Assembly (NCBI RefSeq): GCF_040750395.1
Contig: NZ_JBFLVD010000018.1
Coordinates: 1-64,000 of the forward strand
Length of the DNA: 64,000 bases
Direction: 5' to 3'
Source: Scandinavium sp002470465
Lineage (GTDB): Bacteria; Pseudomonadota; Gammaproteobacteria; Enterobacterales; Enterobacteriaceae
In this document: positions 28,880 through 37,216 of the stretch, in pieces
Position numbering within the stretch: position 1 is the stretch's first letter
Layout of the letters: each line of letters begins with the position of its first letter
The notes under the pieces: generated by a model
The model's database searches: none
Told to the model about the DNA's origin: nothing
Seen by the model: the letters and a program-made list of their open reading frames with translations, nothing else
Translations under genes and position numbers: made by a program

Positions 28880-29782
28880 TCAACCAAGCCGGGCGTGACG
28901 ACGCGAATCCAGCGAAATCAGGATAACCGAGGAGAGGATCAGCAGCGTGCCAATCCAGTCCGGCAGCGCGAAGCTGACGCCGAGCAGCAGCACCGATAAA
29001 AACGCGCTGCTCAGCGGTTCGGCACAGCTGAGGATGCTGGCTTTCGGACCACCGATCATCTGCGCGCCTTTCAGATAGAGACTGAACGTCAGCGACGTGC
29101 CAATCACCACCAGATAGAAAAACGCCAGTAGCAGGCTGCCGTTAATCACAAAATGCATCCCGTCGCCCGCATAAAACGGCAGCAAAAACGCCCCGCCGAT
29201 AAGCATGCTCCAGCCAACGATCGGCAGCGTGCCATAGCGCGCGATAAGCGTCGAAGGATAGGTAGTATAGAAGGCGGCAGCGAAGGCCGACGCGATGCCC
29301 CAGAACACCGCAGCCGGAGAAACCGAAAGCGAAGTCGGATCGCCGTGGGTCACCAATAAAAATGTGCCGATAAGTGAGGTGAAAATGGCGGCAAACACCA
29401 GCCCGCCGGGGCGGGATTTCCGCGCGAGGGCGAACCAGGCCACGATGATCGTCGGCGACAGAAACTGAAGCACGGTCGCCGTCGCGGCGTTGGATTTTTC
29501 GATGGTCATCAGGAAAGTGAGCTGCACCGTCAGCGCGCCGACGAGGGAAAACAGCAGCAGGCTCAGCGCATCTTTGCGGTTTTTCAGGATGCGGAAAATG
29601 TTATCGCCGTGGACGAAGCCGAGCATCAGCAAAATCAGCCCCGCGAAAATCAGGCGCACCATCGTCAGGAACGGCGACGACATCTGACTCTGCTCCATAA
29701 TGTACTGCGCACACACGCCTGAACTGCCCCAGAGTATGGCGGCGATCAGCACGTTCAGCATCCCTTTGCGGGTGGCTCCCAT
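28880..29782 (-). CDS. yicL: EamA-type inner membrane transporter YicL
   Basis: 300 residues, ten membrane spans, two EamA (DMT) domains. Near-identical to E. coli YicL from MGATRKGMLNVLIAA onward. Substrate unknown; family members export amino acids or metabolites. The start at 29782 has GAGGA 5 bases upstream; the frame stays open for 34 codons upstream without conservation. Confidence 0.92.
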   Translation of the reverse strand: MGATRKGMLNVLIAAILWGSSGVCAQYIMEQSQMSSPFLTMVRLIFAGLILLMLGFVHGDNIFRILKNRKDALSLLLFSLVGALTVQLTFLMTIEKSNAATATVLQFLSPTIIVAWFALARKSRPGGLVFAAIFTSLIGTFLLVTHGDPTSLSVSPAAVFWGIASAFAAAFYTTYPSTLIARYGTLPIVGWSMLIGGAFLLPFYAGDGMHFVINGSLLLAFFYLVVIGTSLTFSLYLKGAQMIGGPKASILSCAEPLSSAFLSVLLLGVSFALPDWIGTLLILSSVILISLDSRRHARLG

Positions 29783-29901
29783 CTTGTCCTCAACAACCTG
29801 ATAACGTTGCGGCGATGATAGCACAGGGTGGAGCGGACCGATTGCCGCCCTCTGATTTAGGGTAGTATGAGCTGTCGAAACCATGATGAGAGAGTGTGGC
29901 G

Positions 29902-30318
29902 ATGAAAATCGAGGTAAAAGAGCAGATTACCCCTGAGGATCAGGAAGAATTACTGGATGGATTACGCGCCTTTAATCGTCAGTTTATCGATATCAGAGAC
30001 TGGTACAGCCTCGGCGTCTACGCCCGCGATGATAACGGTGTGATGCTCGGCGGCCTGATTGGTAAACGCAAGGGCGACTGGCTGTGCATTGATTTTCTGT
30101 GGGTCAGCGAAGCGGCGCGCGGCACCGGCCTTGGCAGCGAGCTTATCCGTACTGCTGAAGCGCGCATTCTTGAATGGGGCTGTCGCCATATGCTGGTCGA
30201 TACCGCCAGCTTCCAGGCGCTGCCGTTCTACCAGAAATGCGGCTTCACCCTGCACAACAGCATTCAGGACTTCCCGTATCAGGGCATGCAGCGCCACTAC
30301 CTGACCAAATCGCTTTAA
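29902..30318 (+). CDS. GNAT-family N-acetyltransferase
   Basis: 138 residues with the acetyl-CoA binding signature ARGTGLGSELIRTAE (R/Q-x-x-G-x-G/A) around residue 75, and the C-terminal beta-bulge FYQKCGF typical of GNAT enzymes. Substrate unknown. ATG 29902 is preferred to a GTG at 29896. The last 4 bases overlap the convergent TetR gene. Confidence 0.85.
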   Translation: MKIEVKEQITPEDQEELLDGLRAFNRQFIDIRDWYSLGVYARDDNGVMLGGLIGKRKGDWLCIDFLWVSEAARGTGLGSELIRTAEARILEWGCRHMLVDTASFQALPFYQKCGFTLHNSIQDFPYQGMQRHYLTKSL

Positions 30319-30971
30319 CCGCCGATTCCCTGATCCATGATCGCCAGCGCATGGCGTACGATGGCGTCGGGGGAGATGTTTTTCATCCGCTCATCGGTGC
30401 GCAGCCGGGAGAACGGCACCAGCACCAGGCTAATCAGCGTGGTGATGAGCAGCTCCGGCGACAGCGAGCGATTCAGTTTCCCGCTCTCCTGCCAGCCGGT
30501 GATGATGCTCAGCATTTTGTGGAACTTCTCATCGCCGAAGCGGGCATGCATATGCTGACGCAGAATCGGCATCTCGCCAATCATCTCCTGCATCCACAGC
30601 GGTGCGAACCAGTCGTTTTGCTCCGCGAGCTCCGCCAGCACTCTCACCATCAGCGTTAGTGACCTTACCGGGTCGTCCGGATATTCGCTGAACGCCAGGC
30701 TAATACGATTGCGCAACGGCATAAAACGCTCTTCGAGCAGCCTGTCGACCAGCGCTTCTCGGGAGGTGAAATAGTAGTGCAGCATTGCCGGGGTGACGCC
30801 CGCCTCTTTGGCAATCGCGTTCAGCGACACGCGCGCGATGCCCTGGCGGGCAAACAGCATCAGCGCGATGTCCATCAGCTGTTCCCGGTTGTCGGCCCCG
30901 GCTTTCTTCCCGCGCGGGCGACCGGGACGGCGTGGATTATCGGATTGTTCTTTGTCTTTCTGTGCTGACAT
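30315..30971 (-). CDS. TetR/AcrR-family transcriptional regulator
   Basis: 218 residues. A basic N-terminal tail (PRRPGRPRGKK) precedes a TetR helix-turn-helix (about residues 30-75; SLNAIAKEAGVTPAMLHYYF), then a ligand-binding domain. It is divergent from the MFS exporter at 31051 with a 79-base shared region carrying two inverted repeats, the usual layout of an efflux pump and its local repressor. Inducer unknown. Confidence 0.85.
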   Translation of the reverse strand: MSAQKDKEQSDNPRRPGRPRGKKAGADNREQLMDIALMLFARQGIARVSLNAIAKEAGVTPAMLHYYFTSREALVDRLLEERFMPLRNRISLAFSEYPDDPVRSLTLMVRVLAELAEQNDWFAPLWMQEMIGEMPILRQHMHARFGDEKFHKMLSIITGWQESGKLNRSLSPELLITTLISLVLVPFSRLRTDERMKNISPDAIVRHALAIMDQGIGG

Positions 30972-30994
30972 TCGCGGAGGATCCCTTGACCGGA

Positions 30995-31034
30995 TTCATA
31001 ACTTACATGAATATTAATTGTGCATTTAATTAAT
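30995..31034. promoter_or_regulatory. Two inverted repeats between tetR-type gene and MFS gene
   Basis: TTCAT-N7-ATGAA at 30995-31011 and ATTAATT-N8-AATTAAT at 31013-31034 (my reading). They fill most of the divergent intergenic region and are the natural operator candidates for the adjacent TetR-family protein. Confidence 0.5.
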
Positions 31035-31050
31035 TTCAAGTGAGCCTTCT

Positions 31051-32565
31051 ATGGCGTCTCAACCCATGACTCAATCCGGACACGTTCCGGCCACCGGCGT
31101 AAAATCCATTCGCCTGCTGTTCAGCGCCCTGCTGCTGGTGATGCTGCTTTCGGCGCTGGACCAGACCATTGTCTCGACCGCGCTGCCGACGATTGTTGGC
31201 GAACTCGGCGGCCTCGATAAGCTGTCGTGGGTGGTCACGGCCTACATTCTGACCTCCACCATCGTGGTGCCGCTGTACGGCAAGTTTGGCGATTTGTTTG
31301 GCCGCAAGCGGGTGCTGCAAATCGCCATCGTGCTGTTTCTGGCGGGCTCCGCGCTGTGCGGGTTGGCGCAGAACATGACGCAGCTGGTGCTGATGCGTGC
31401 GCTGCAAGGGCTGGGCGGCGGTGGCCTGATGGTGATCAGCATGGCGGCAGTGGCGGACGTGATCCCGCCCGCCGAGCGCGGGCGTTATCAGGGGCTGTTC
31501 GGCGGCGTGTTTGGCCTGGCGACGGTCATCGGCCCGCTTATTGGCGGCTTTATCGTTCAGCACACCTCCTGGCGCTGGATTTTCTACATCAACCTGCCGC
31601 TCGGCCTGTTCGCGCTGCTGGTTATTGGTGCGGTATTCCACAACACCGGTAAGCGCAGCGAGCACCAGATTGACTGGCTGGGCGCACTTTATCTCAGCAT
31701 GGCGCTGCTGTGCATCACGCTGTTTACCACCGAAGGCGGCACGGTGCGCGAATGGAGCGACCCGCAGCTGTGGTGCATTCTGGCCTTCGGCCTGGTCGGT
31801 ATCGCCGGGTTTATCTATGAAGAGCGCCTGGCGTATGAGCCGATCATCCCGCTCTCGCTGTTCCGCGACCGCAGCTTCCTGCTGTGCAGCCTGATTGGCT
31901 TTATCATCGGCATGTCGTTGTTTGGCTCCGTCACCTTCCTGCCGCTCTATTTGCAGGTGGTGAAAGACGCGACGCCGACCCAGGCAGGCTTGCAGCTGAT
32001 CCCGCTGATGGGCGGCCTGCTGGTGACGTCGATTATCAGCGGGCGAATTATCAGCCGCACGGGGAAATATCGCCTGTTCCCGATCCTCGGTACGCTGCTC
32101 GGCTTCTGCGGTATGGTCTTGCTGACCCGCATCACTATCACCTCGCCAACGTGGCATCTGTATCTCTTCACCGGCGTGCTCGGCATGGGCCTTGGGCTGG
32201 TGATGCAGGTGCTGGTGCTGGCGGTGCAGAACTCCGTTGCGCCGAATCTTTACGGCGTGGCGACCTCCGGCGTAACGCTGTTCCGCTCGATTGGCGGCTC
32301 CATCGGCGTGGCGCTGTTTGGCGCGGTGTTTACCCACGTTTTGCAGTCGAACCTCTCGACGCTGCTGCCGGAAGGCGCAGAGATGCCGCGCGGGATGAAC
32401 CCGGTTGCCGTACATCATCTGCCGGATGCGCTGCGCGCCGATTATCTGGATGCTTTCGGCGCGGCTATTCATGCTGCCTTCCTGATGGCTGCATGCATTA
32501 TGGTGCTGGCGTTCGTGCTGTCGTGGTTCCTGCGGGAATCGCCGCTGCGGAAGTCGCACCACTGA
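31051..32565 (+). CDS. DHA2-family MFS multidrug exporter (EmrB/QacA type)
   Basis: 504 residues, 14 predicted membrane spans. Motif D1 (LDQTIVSTALPTI) in span 1, motif A (GKFGDLFGRKRVL) between spans 2 and 3, and the antiporter motif C (GVFGLATVIGPLIGGFI) in span 5 identify a proton-coupled drug exporter. The partner TetR regulator is divergent. Followed by a terminator, so monocistronic. Confidence 0.88.
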   Translation: MASQPMTQSGHVPATGVKSIRLLFSALLLVMLLSALDQTIVSTALPTIVGELGGLDKLSWVVTAYILTSTIVVPLYGKFGDLFGRKRVLQIAIVLFLAGSALCGLAQNMTQLVLMRALQGLGGGGLMVISMAAVADVIPPAERGRYQGLFGGVFGLATVIGPLIGGFIVQHTSWRWIFYINLPLGLFALLVIGAVFHNTGKRSEHQIDWLGALYLSMALLCITLFTTEGGTVREWSDPQLWCILAFGLVGIAGFIYEERLAYEPIIPLSLFRDRSFLLCSLIGFIIGMSLFGSVTFLPLYLQVVKDATPTQAGLQLIPLMGGLLVTSIISGRIISRTGKYRLFPILGTLLGFCGMVLLTRITITSPTWHLYLFTGVLGMGLGLVMQVLVLAVQNSVAPNLYGVATSGVTLFRSIGGSIGVALFGAVFTHVLQSNLSTLLPEGAEMPRGMNPVAVHHLPDALRADYLDAFGAAIHAAFLMAACIMVLAFVLSWFLRESPLRKSHH

Positions 32566-32571
32566 TCTCCG

Positions 32572-32602
32572 CCGGGAAGTTTCCTCTTCCCGGTTTCGTT
32601 TT
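32572..32602 (+). terminator. Terminator after MFS exporter
   Basis: Arms CCGGGAAG / CTTCCCGG with a 6-base loop, followed by TTTCGTTTT. Confidence 0.65.
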
Positions 32603-32649
32603 CTCACGGTTGTGCCAGGATGAGGGAACATTATTGCCGGAGGATCACC

Positions 32650-33120
32650 ATGCCTGAGTCACGTCCGCCTTTCCCCCCGTTTACCCTTGAATCTGCCATC
32701 CAGAAGGTCCGCGCCGCGGAAGACGGCTGGAACAGCCGCAATCCGGAAAAAGTCGCGCTGGCCTACACGCCGGACAGCAGCTGGCGCAACCGCAGCGAGT
32801 TTGTGGATGGTCGCGATGCCATCGTCGCGTTTCTCGACAGAAAATGGCGTAAGGAGCTGGAGTACCGCCTGATCAAAGAGCTGTGGGCATACACCGACAA
32901 CCATATCGCCGTGCGTTTCGCCTACGAATGGCACGACGACAGCGGCAACTGGTTCCGCTCTTACGGAAATGAAAACTGGGAGTTTGACGACAACGGCCTG
33001 ATGAGCAGGCGTTACGCCTGCATCAACGATATCCCGATTCAGGAGGGGGAACGCCTGTTCCACTGGCCTCAGGGGCGCCGTCCGGACGATCACCCTGGCC
33101 TCAGCGCGCTGGGGCTTTGA
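32650..33120 (+). CDS. DUF1348 (NTF2-like/SnoaL-type) protein
   Basis: 156 residues with the DUF1348 pattern: AEDGWNSRNPEKVALAYT, then SSWRNRSEF, WRKELEYRLIKELW and WEFDDNGLMSRRYACIND. NTF2-like fold expected; function unknown. The ATG at 32650 has a perfect GGAGG at 7 bases. Confidence 0.85.
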   Translation: MPESRPPFPPFTLESAIQKVRAAEDGWNSRNPEKVALAYTPDSSWRNRSEFVDGRDAIVAFLDRKWRKELEYRLIKELWAYTDNHIAVRFAYEWHDDSGNWFRSYGNENWEFDDNGLMSRRYACINDIPIQEGERLFHWPQGRRPDDHPGLSALGL

Positions 33121-33127
33121 GGGAATG

Positions 33128-33148
33128 AGCGGGGGTTTTTCCCCCGCT
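33128..33148 (+). terminator. Hairpin after DUF1348 gene
   Basis: Perfect 8-bp arms AGCGGGGG / CCCCCGCT with a T5 loop, but no T tract follows on the plus strand. Confidence 0.4.
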
Positions 33149-33227
33149 AACTGACTGCACTTGCCGATATATCTCGCCTACAGTGGTGCCTGACATCTCA
33201 TAATTCAAAACGATGAAAGGTACGTTT

Positions 33228-34532
33228 ATGCGCAAAATGAACACGTCACTCTGTCTTCTCGCCCTTTGCCTGGGCTTCTCACTGCAGGCCAGCGCGGCTA
33301 ACGACTGCGGCGTACCGCAGCTCACCACCTGCCCGGCGCCGGTGGATGCCAGTCTGCCAGACGTAAAAGATATGCTGACCTGGGACCAGCAGCAGCGCGT
33401 GATTGGTTTTCGTAACGACTATCGCTCCTACGCGGGCGACGTGTTTAAGGCCAGCAATCCGCAGCCAATCCCGGTGATGGCGCACTCGCTTAGCGGAGCC
33501 ACCTATGAGTATCAGGGCCAGCGCTACGATCTTCAGGATTACATTAAGCGTAACGACGTGACCGGGATGATGGTTATCAAGGACGGCAAGGTGGCGTATC
33601 AGTATTATGGCCACGGCAATACGCCGACCACGCTGTGGACGTCGCGCTCAGTCGGGAAATCGGTCGTTTCTACGCTGGTGGGTGTGGCGGTAAAAGAGGG
33701 CAAAATTGCTTCGCTGGACGATGAAATCGTCAAATACAACCCGGACGTCAAAGGTACCGCGTGGGAACACGTGACCGTACGCCAGCTGATGCAGCACACC
33801 TCTGGCGTAACCTGGAATGAAGACTACACCAACCCGCAGTCTGACTTTGCGAAACTCACCCAGTGTGAGGCCAACAAAGATACCTACGACTGCGTGAACG
33901 CGCTGGTGAAAGATCCGAAACGTCCGGCGTATGCCAAACCGGGCGTAGCGTGGTCTTACTCCTCCGGCGGCGCATGGCTGCTCGGCGACACGCTGGAGAA
34001 AGCCACCGGTAAATCCCTTGCTCAGAACCTCCAGGAAAAAATCTGGCAGCCGTACGGCATGGTGCATGACGGCGTATGGCACAGCTACCAGCCGGGTAAA
34101 CATGATGTGGGCGCGCACGGCTTCAACGCCACGCTGGAAGACTGGGGGAAATTCGGCTTGTTTATCATGAACAACGGCGTATTGCCGGACGGCAGCAAAA
34201 CGCTGCCGGATAACTGGGTCAAAGATGCCAGAACCTGGAATAAAGCTGACAAATCCGTTTCCGCTGCGCACCCGGACGGCACTTACGGTTACCAGTGGTG
34301 GAACAACAGCGTGCCGGCCAACGCGAAAGACGTCAGTCCGAAAGAGGGCCTGGCAAGCCAGGATACCATGTGGGCGTTGGGCATCTTCGGCCAGGTGATT
34401 ACGGTCAACCCGGCGCAAAAACTGGTGATCGTGCAGTGGTCCGCATGGCCGAAAGCGGAACCGTCCTTCAGCGCCCAGCCGCTGGAAGCGTCGCTGATGT
34501 TTAATGCGATAGCGAATACGCTGGCGAAATAA
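33228..34532 (+). CDS. Secreted serine hydrolase, beta-lactamase/DD-peptidase fold
   Basis: 434 residues. A signal peptide of about 23 residues (ending QASA) precedes a beta-lactamase-family (class C/esterase-like) domain with SxxK as SVGK in TSRSVGKSVVS, YxS/N-type Tyr in WSYSSGGAW, and a late YGYQWWNN segment. Could be an esterase, amidase or peptidase; nothing shows it to be an antibiotic resistance enzyme. ATG 33228 has AAAGG at 7 bases; an earlier ATG at 33213 lies within that site. Confidence 0.8.
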   Translation: MRKMNTSLCLLALCLGFSLQASAANDCGVPQLTTCPAPVDASLPDVKDMLTWDQQQRVIGFRNDYRSYAGDVFKASNPQPIPVMAHSLSGATYEYQGQRYDLQDYIKRNDVTGMMVIKDGKVAYQYYGHGNTPTTLWTSRSVGKSVVSTLVGVAVKEGKIASLDDEIVKYNPDVKGTAWEHVTVRQLMQHTSGVTWNEDYTNPQSDFAKLTQCEANKDTYDCVNALVKDPKRPAYAKPGVAWSYSSGGAWLLGDTLEKATGKSLAQNLQEKIWQPYGMVHDGVWHSYQPGKHDVGAHGFNATLEDWGKFGLFIMNNGVLPDGSKTLPDNWVKDARTWNKADKSVSAAHPDGTYGYQWWNNSVPANAKDVSPKEGLASQDTMWALGIFGQVITVNPAQKLVIVQWSAWPKAEPSFSAQPLEASLMFNAIANTLAK

Positions 34533-34545
34533 TTTGGCCAGATAC

Positions 34546-34615
34546 GTAGGCCGGACAAGCGTCAGCGCCATCCGGTATGCTTTCAGCCCGGCGGCGCATG
34601 GCTTGCCGGGCCTAC
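34546..34615. repeat. REP/BIME element
   Basis: Two facing palindromic units, GTAGGCCGGACAAGCG...CCATCCGG and CCCGGCGGCGCATGGC...GCCGGGCCTAC, of the enterobacterial REP type. They follow the serine hydrolase gene. Confidence 0.75.
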
Positions 34616-34631
34616 AAACTGCACCAGGCAA

Positions 34632-34668
34632 TTCCCTCTCCCTTTGGGAGAGGGCCGGGGAGAGGGGA
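34632..34668. repeat. GC-rich inverted-repeat element, copy 2 (short)
   Basis: TTCCCTCTCCCTTTGGGAGAGGG followed by CCGGGGAGAGGGG: a short form of the element seen at 26967, in the gap before nlpA. Confidence 0.6.
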
Positions 34669-34799
34669 AACACCTCACCTTATTCACCCGTTATCGCGTT
34701 TTCGTCTTAACCATTCCTTTTCGTTTTTATCCCCGCCGCAGCAAAATCGCTATAGTCATTTTTCATCCAGGAACACTTTATTAAACAAGGAACTCCGGC

Positions 34800-35612
34800 G
34801 TGAAACTCTCCCTTCCTCATTTTGGCGCACTGCTGCTGGCGGGCCTGCTGCTCGCGGGCTGCGACCAGAAAAGCGATAGCAGTAAACACATCAAAGTTGG
34901 CGTGATTAACGGCGCGGAACAGGACGTTGCCGAAGTGGCGAAGAAGGTCGCCAAAGATAAATATGGCCTCGACGTCGAGCTGGTTGGGTTCAGCGGCTCG
35001 CTGCTGCCAAACGACGCCACCAACGCCGGAGAGCTGGACGCCAACGTGTTCCAGCATCGCCCGTTCCTGGAACAGGACAATAAAGCGCACAACTTCCACC
35101 TGGTGGCGGTCGGCAACACCTTCGTCTTTCCGATGGCGGGCTATTCCCGCAAGATCAAAACCGTTTCGGAGCTGAAAGACGGCGCGACCATCGCCATTCC
35201 GAACGATCCGACCAACCTGGGCCGCGCGCTGTTGCTGCTGCAAAAAGAGAAGCTGATTACCCTTAAACCGGGCAAAGGCCTGCTGCCGACGTCGCTCGAC
35301 ATCAGCGACAACCCGCATAACCTGCAAATTATGGAGATGGAGGGCGCGCAGCTCCCGCGCGTGCTCGACGACCCGAAGGTAGATGTGGCGATCATCAGTA
35401 CCACCTACATCCAGCAAACGGGCCTGTCGCCGGTGCATGACAGCGTGTTTATCGAAGGTAAAAATTCGCCTTATGTGAACATCATCGTTGCCCGTGAAGA
35501 CAACAAAGACGCGGAGAACGTGAAGGAATTTATGCAATCGTATCAGTCGCCGGAAGTGGCAAAAGCGGCTGAAAAGATCTTTAACGGCGGGGCCGTGCCC
35601 GGCTGGGAATGA
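34800..35612 (+). CDS. nlpA: Inner-membrane lipoprotein NlpA
   Basis: 270 residues. MetQ-type (lipoprotein-9) substrate-binding fold, paralogue of the methionine receptor and also linked in E. coli to outer-membrane vesicle formation. Lipobox LLAGC with Cys21 and Asp at +2, the signal that retains lipoproteins in the inner membrane. Signatures KHIKVGVINGAEQDV and GFSGSLLPNDATN match E. coli NlpA. Starts at GTG 34800 with AAGGA upstream. No ABC transporter genes accompany it. Confidence 0.95.
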   Translation: MKLSLPHFGALLLAGLLLAGCDQKSDSSKHIKVGVINGAEQDVAEVAKKVAKDKYGLDVELVGFSGSLLPNDATNAGELDANVFQHRPFLEQDNKAHNFHLVAVGNTFVFPMAGYSRKIKTVSELKDGATIAIPNDPTNLGRALLLLQKEKLITLKPGKGLLPTSLDISDNPHNLQIMEMEGAQLPRVLDDPKVDVAIISTTYIQQTGLSPVHDSVFIEGKNSPYVNIIVAREDNKDAENVKEFMQSYQSPEVAKAAEKIFNGGAVPGWE

Positions 35613-35626
35613 GTGAGTCATCTGTA

Positions 35627-35664
35627 GCGCAAAGGGCCGGCGGGATGCTGGCCCGCTTTTTTTT
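35627..35664 (+). terminator. Terminator of nlpA
   Basis: Arms GGGCCGGC / GCTGGCCC with loop GGGAT, then GC and eight T residues. Confidence 0.88.
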
Positions 35665-35727
35665 AACACTGGCGCGGATTTTGCAAAATCCTCAGGGCTA
35701 ATTGTTAAAACCAGAAAGGACCGGAAG

Positions 35728-36204
35728 TTGAATATAACCGAACTTGGCACGAAATCGGATTTTATTGCCAGCAAACGTCAGCAGCTACAGATGCAATGGA
35801 AGCACTACCTGAATACGCTGATTCAGGGCATCACCCTGTCGAAAACCCCGCTGCACCTGACGATGGAGCATTCAGCAGAGAACGCGCTGCGCTTCACGCT
35901 GTTTGAGTACTATGCCCTCGAAATCCGCTTGGCACGCGGCTTCCACACGCAAACTGTGCAGTACACGTTCGAGCAGGAAAATGGCGAAGTGATCATGCTT
36001 GGTGAAGCCACGCTGACTGGAGAAGGGCTTATCAACGATCGGATCCACGTCCGCGACCGACAGAACGTGCTCGAGCATTATCTTGAGCTGATCGCCCCCG
36101 TCTATGACATGCTTTATCGCGCCACGCAGCCAGATGCCCCTGTCGAACGGCTTGCAGTAGATGTCGAAAACTGTCGAAACGCGTCGAATCTTGTGATGGG
36201 ATGA
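35728..36204 (+). CDS. Orphan HycA-like protein
   Basis: 158 residues, clearly similar to HycA, the small cytoplasmic protein that counteracts FhlA activation of formate hydrogenlyase genes. Shared landmarks with E. coli HycA as I recall it are LIQGITLSK near residue 35 and RDRQNVLEHYLE followed by VYDMLYRA near 110-130. The start is a TTG at 35728 with AAGGA at an ideal 8 bases; no other start is near. It has its own terminator and no hyc, hyp or fhlA neighbour, so it is a detached paralogue. Whether it still acts on FhlA is unknown. Confidence 0.75.
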   Translation: MNITELGTKSDFIASKRQQLQMQWKHYLNTLIQGITLSKTPLHLTMEHSAENALRFTLFEYYALEIRLARGFHTQTVQYTFEQENGEVIMLGEATLTGEGLINDRIHVRDRQNVLEHYLELIAPVYDMLYRATQPDAPVERLAVDVENCRNASNLVMG

Positions 36205-36218
36205 CGCTTTAACGTCAG

Positions 36219-36254
36219 CCGGGCCAGCATTCCGCTGACCCGGTTTCTGTTTTT
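36219..36254 (+). terminator. Terminator after the HycA-like gene
   Basis: Arms CCGGGCCAGC / GCTGACCCGG (one mismatch), followed by TTTCTGTTTTT. Confidence 0.75.
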
Positions 36255-36687
36255 ACGAACACGTATAATTGTACGGCCCCGGCTGACAAGGGCGCAGCCA
36301 CGACTGAATACGGTCCTGTTCAAAGGTGTACATCCCGCCGGAGAACGGATCGACAATCAGCCAGCCCGGCACGCCAAAGAAAATGATATTGCCGAAGGTG
36401 TACCAGTGGCTGAAGCGCATGCTCAGCGGCACGAGGGTTGAGTGATACCCTTCAGCTTTTACCGCCAGGCTGTATTCAATCTTCCCAAAGTAGCTGCCAT
36501 CCGATTTTTTCAGCGTAACCGTCTGCGGCGTGGTGCCCGTCGCCACAATCTGCCCGTGATTATCGGTAATGGTGAAATACGCGCTGGAAGGGGTGCTCTC
36601 AACGGTGACCTGTTCCGTGCTGTTGCCGACCAGCGAGGCACAGCCGGTGAGTAGCGGAAGTAACAATAAGACGAGTAATTTTTTCAT
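36253..36687 (-). CDS. Small lipoprotein of unknown function
   Basis: 144 residues. Lipobox LLTGC with Cys16 and Ala at +2, so outer-membrane sorting is expected. The next part (STPSSAYFTITDNHGQIVATG) resembles PEGA-like beta domains, followed by a hydrophobic stretch FGNIIFFGVPGWLIVDP and a Cys pair near the C-terminus. I do not recognise a named family with certainty. It is convergent with the HycA-like gene. Confidence 0.7.
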   Translation of the reverse strand: MKKLLVLLLLPLLTGCASLVGNSTEQVTVESTPSSAYFTITDNHGQIVATGTTPQTVTLKKSDGSYFGKIEYSLAVKAEGYHSTLVPLSMRFSHWYTFGNIIFFGVPGWLIVDPFSGGMYTFEQDRIQSWLRPCQPGPYNYTCS

Positions 36688-36795
36688 GCGGGCGCTCCAT
36701 CGGTGAATATGGTTAAGAGCGACACAATGGGGTGGGGAGTTAAACCGGCAGCGCGGTCATTCTTTCTGCGCATGCGCTGCCGTTTATGTAAGAAA

Positions 36796-37086
36796 TTACT
36801 TAACCGCAGCCAGCCTTTGTTGAATGTCCGCCAGAGCTCTGTTTGATTCGCGCAATTCTTCAATCAGCCTCTGTTCTTTCAGGCTGTCGGCCATCAGAAC
36901 AATGCAGCCGTCCATCACTTTCGCCGCAATATGGTGCCCGATATTGAATCCTGCTTCGCGCATCCACTTGCCACAAATCACCAGATTCGGCGTAGTACGA
37001 TCCTTACTTCGTGGGCGATATCCCACAATGAGCCTGCGTGTGGTTCCGATTACCGAACGGTCTGAGGTAGAATGCTTGTCAGCCAT
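36796..37086 (-). CDS. SymE-like toxin, copy 1
   Basis: 96 residues. SymE proteins are SOS-linked toxins with an AbrB/MazE-like fold that in E. coli are held down by the antisense RNA SymR. Family core: NLVICGKWMREAGFNIG then VMDGCIVLMAD. The C-terminus is a short coiled-coil. ATG 37086 has AAGGAG at 6 bases. The 5' leader carries a strong hairpin (37116-37149) and faces a ribbon-helix-helix gene. A second SymE-like gene lies at 61950. Confidence 0.78.
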   Translation of the reverse strand: MADKHSTSDRSVIGTTRRLIVGYRPRSKDRTTPNLVICGKWMREAGFNIGHHIAAKVMDGCIVLMADSLKEQRLIEELRESNRALADIQQRLAAVK

Positions 37087-37115
37087 AATCAACTCCTTGA
37101 TAGTTGGTGCGGTTA

Positions 37116-37149
37116 GATGCCTGACAGTGTTCCCGCACTGCCAGGCATC
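37116..37149 (-). other. Hairpin in the symE copy 1 leader
   Basis: Arms GATGCCTGACAGTG / CACTGCCAGGCATC, 14 bp with one mismatch and a 6-base loop, starting 30 bases upstream of the SymE ATG. Same place and size as the hairpin before the second symE at 62427. It may lie in a SymR-like antisense or leader RNA region; no T tract follows on the plus strand. Confidence 0.6.
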
Positions 37150-37164
37150 GACAAAAAAATAGAT

Positions 37165-37216
37165 TTCATGTGGTAGGTACCACATGAATATAACCTACCC
37201 TAAGTGGTACCTACCA
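37165..37216. promoter_or_regulatory. Paired operator TGGTA-NN-TACCA
   Basis: A 24-base inverted repeat with perfect 11-bp arms TTCATGTGGTA / TACCACATGAA and a GG spacer occupies 37165-37188. Its core TGGTA-GG-TACCA (37171-37182) recurs as TGGTA-CC-TACCA at 37205-37216, 34 bases on, reaching the A of the ribbon-helix-helix start codon. It lies between the divergent symE and ribbon-helix-helix genes. Confidence 0.65.

Noticed and set aside
31036..32631. Long open frame of 531 codons on the strand opposite the MFS exporter
   Set aside because: Shadow of a GC-rich gene: His/Arg/Gln-rich translation with no domain pattern, while the sense strand encodes a clear 14-span exporter.
33228..34532. 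Serine hydrolase as an AmpC beta-lactamase
   Set aside because: Overall sequence and the WSYSSGGAW context differ from AmpC, and no ampR is adjacent; only the shared fold is supported.
37116..37149. Leader hairpin as a classical terminator of a plus-strand antisense RNA
   Set aside because: Followed by GACAAAAAAA on that strand, not a T tract, so termination by this hairpin alone is unlikely; kept as a structured leader.
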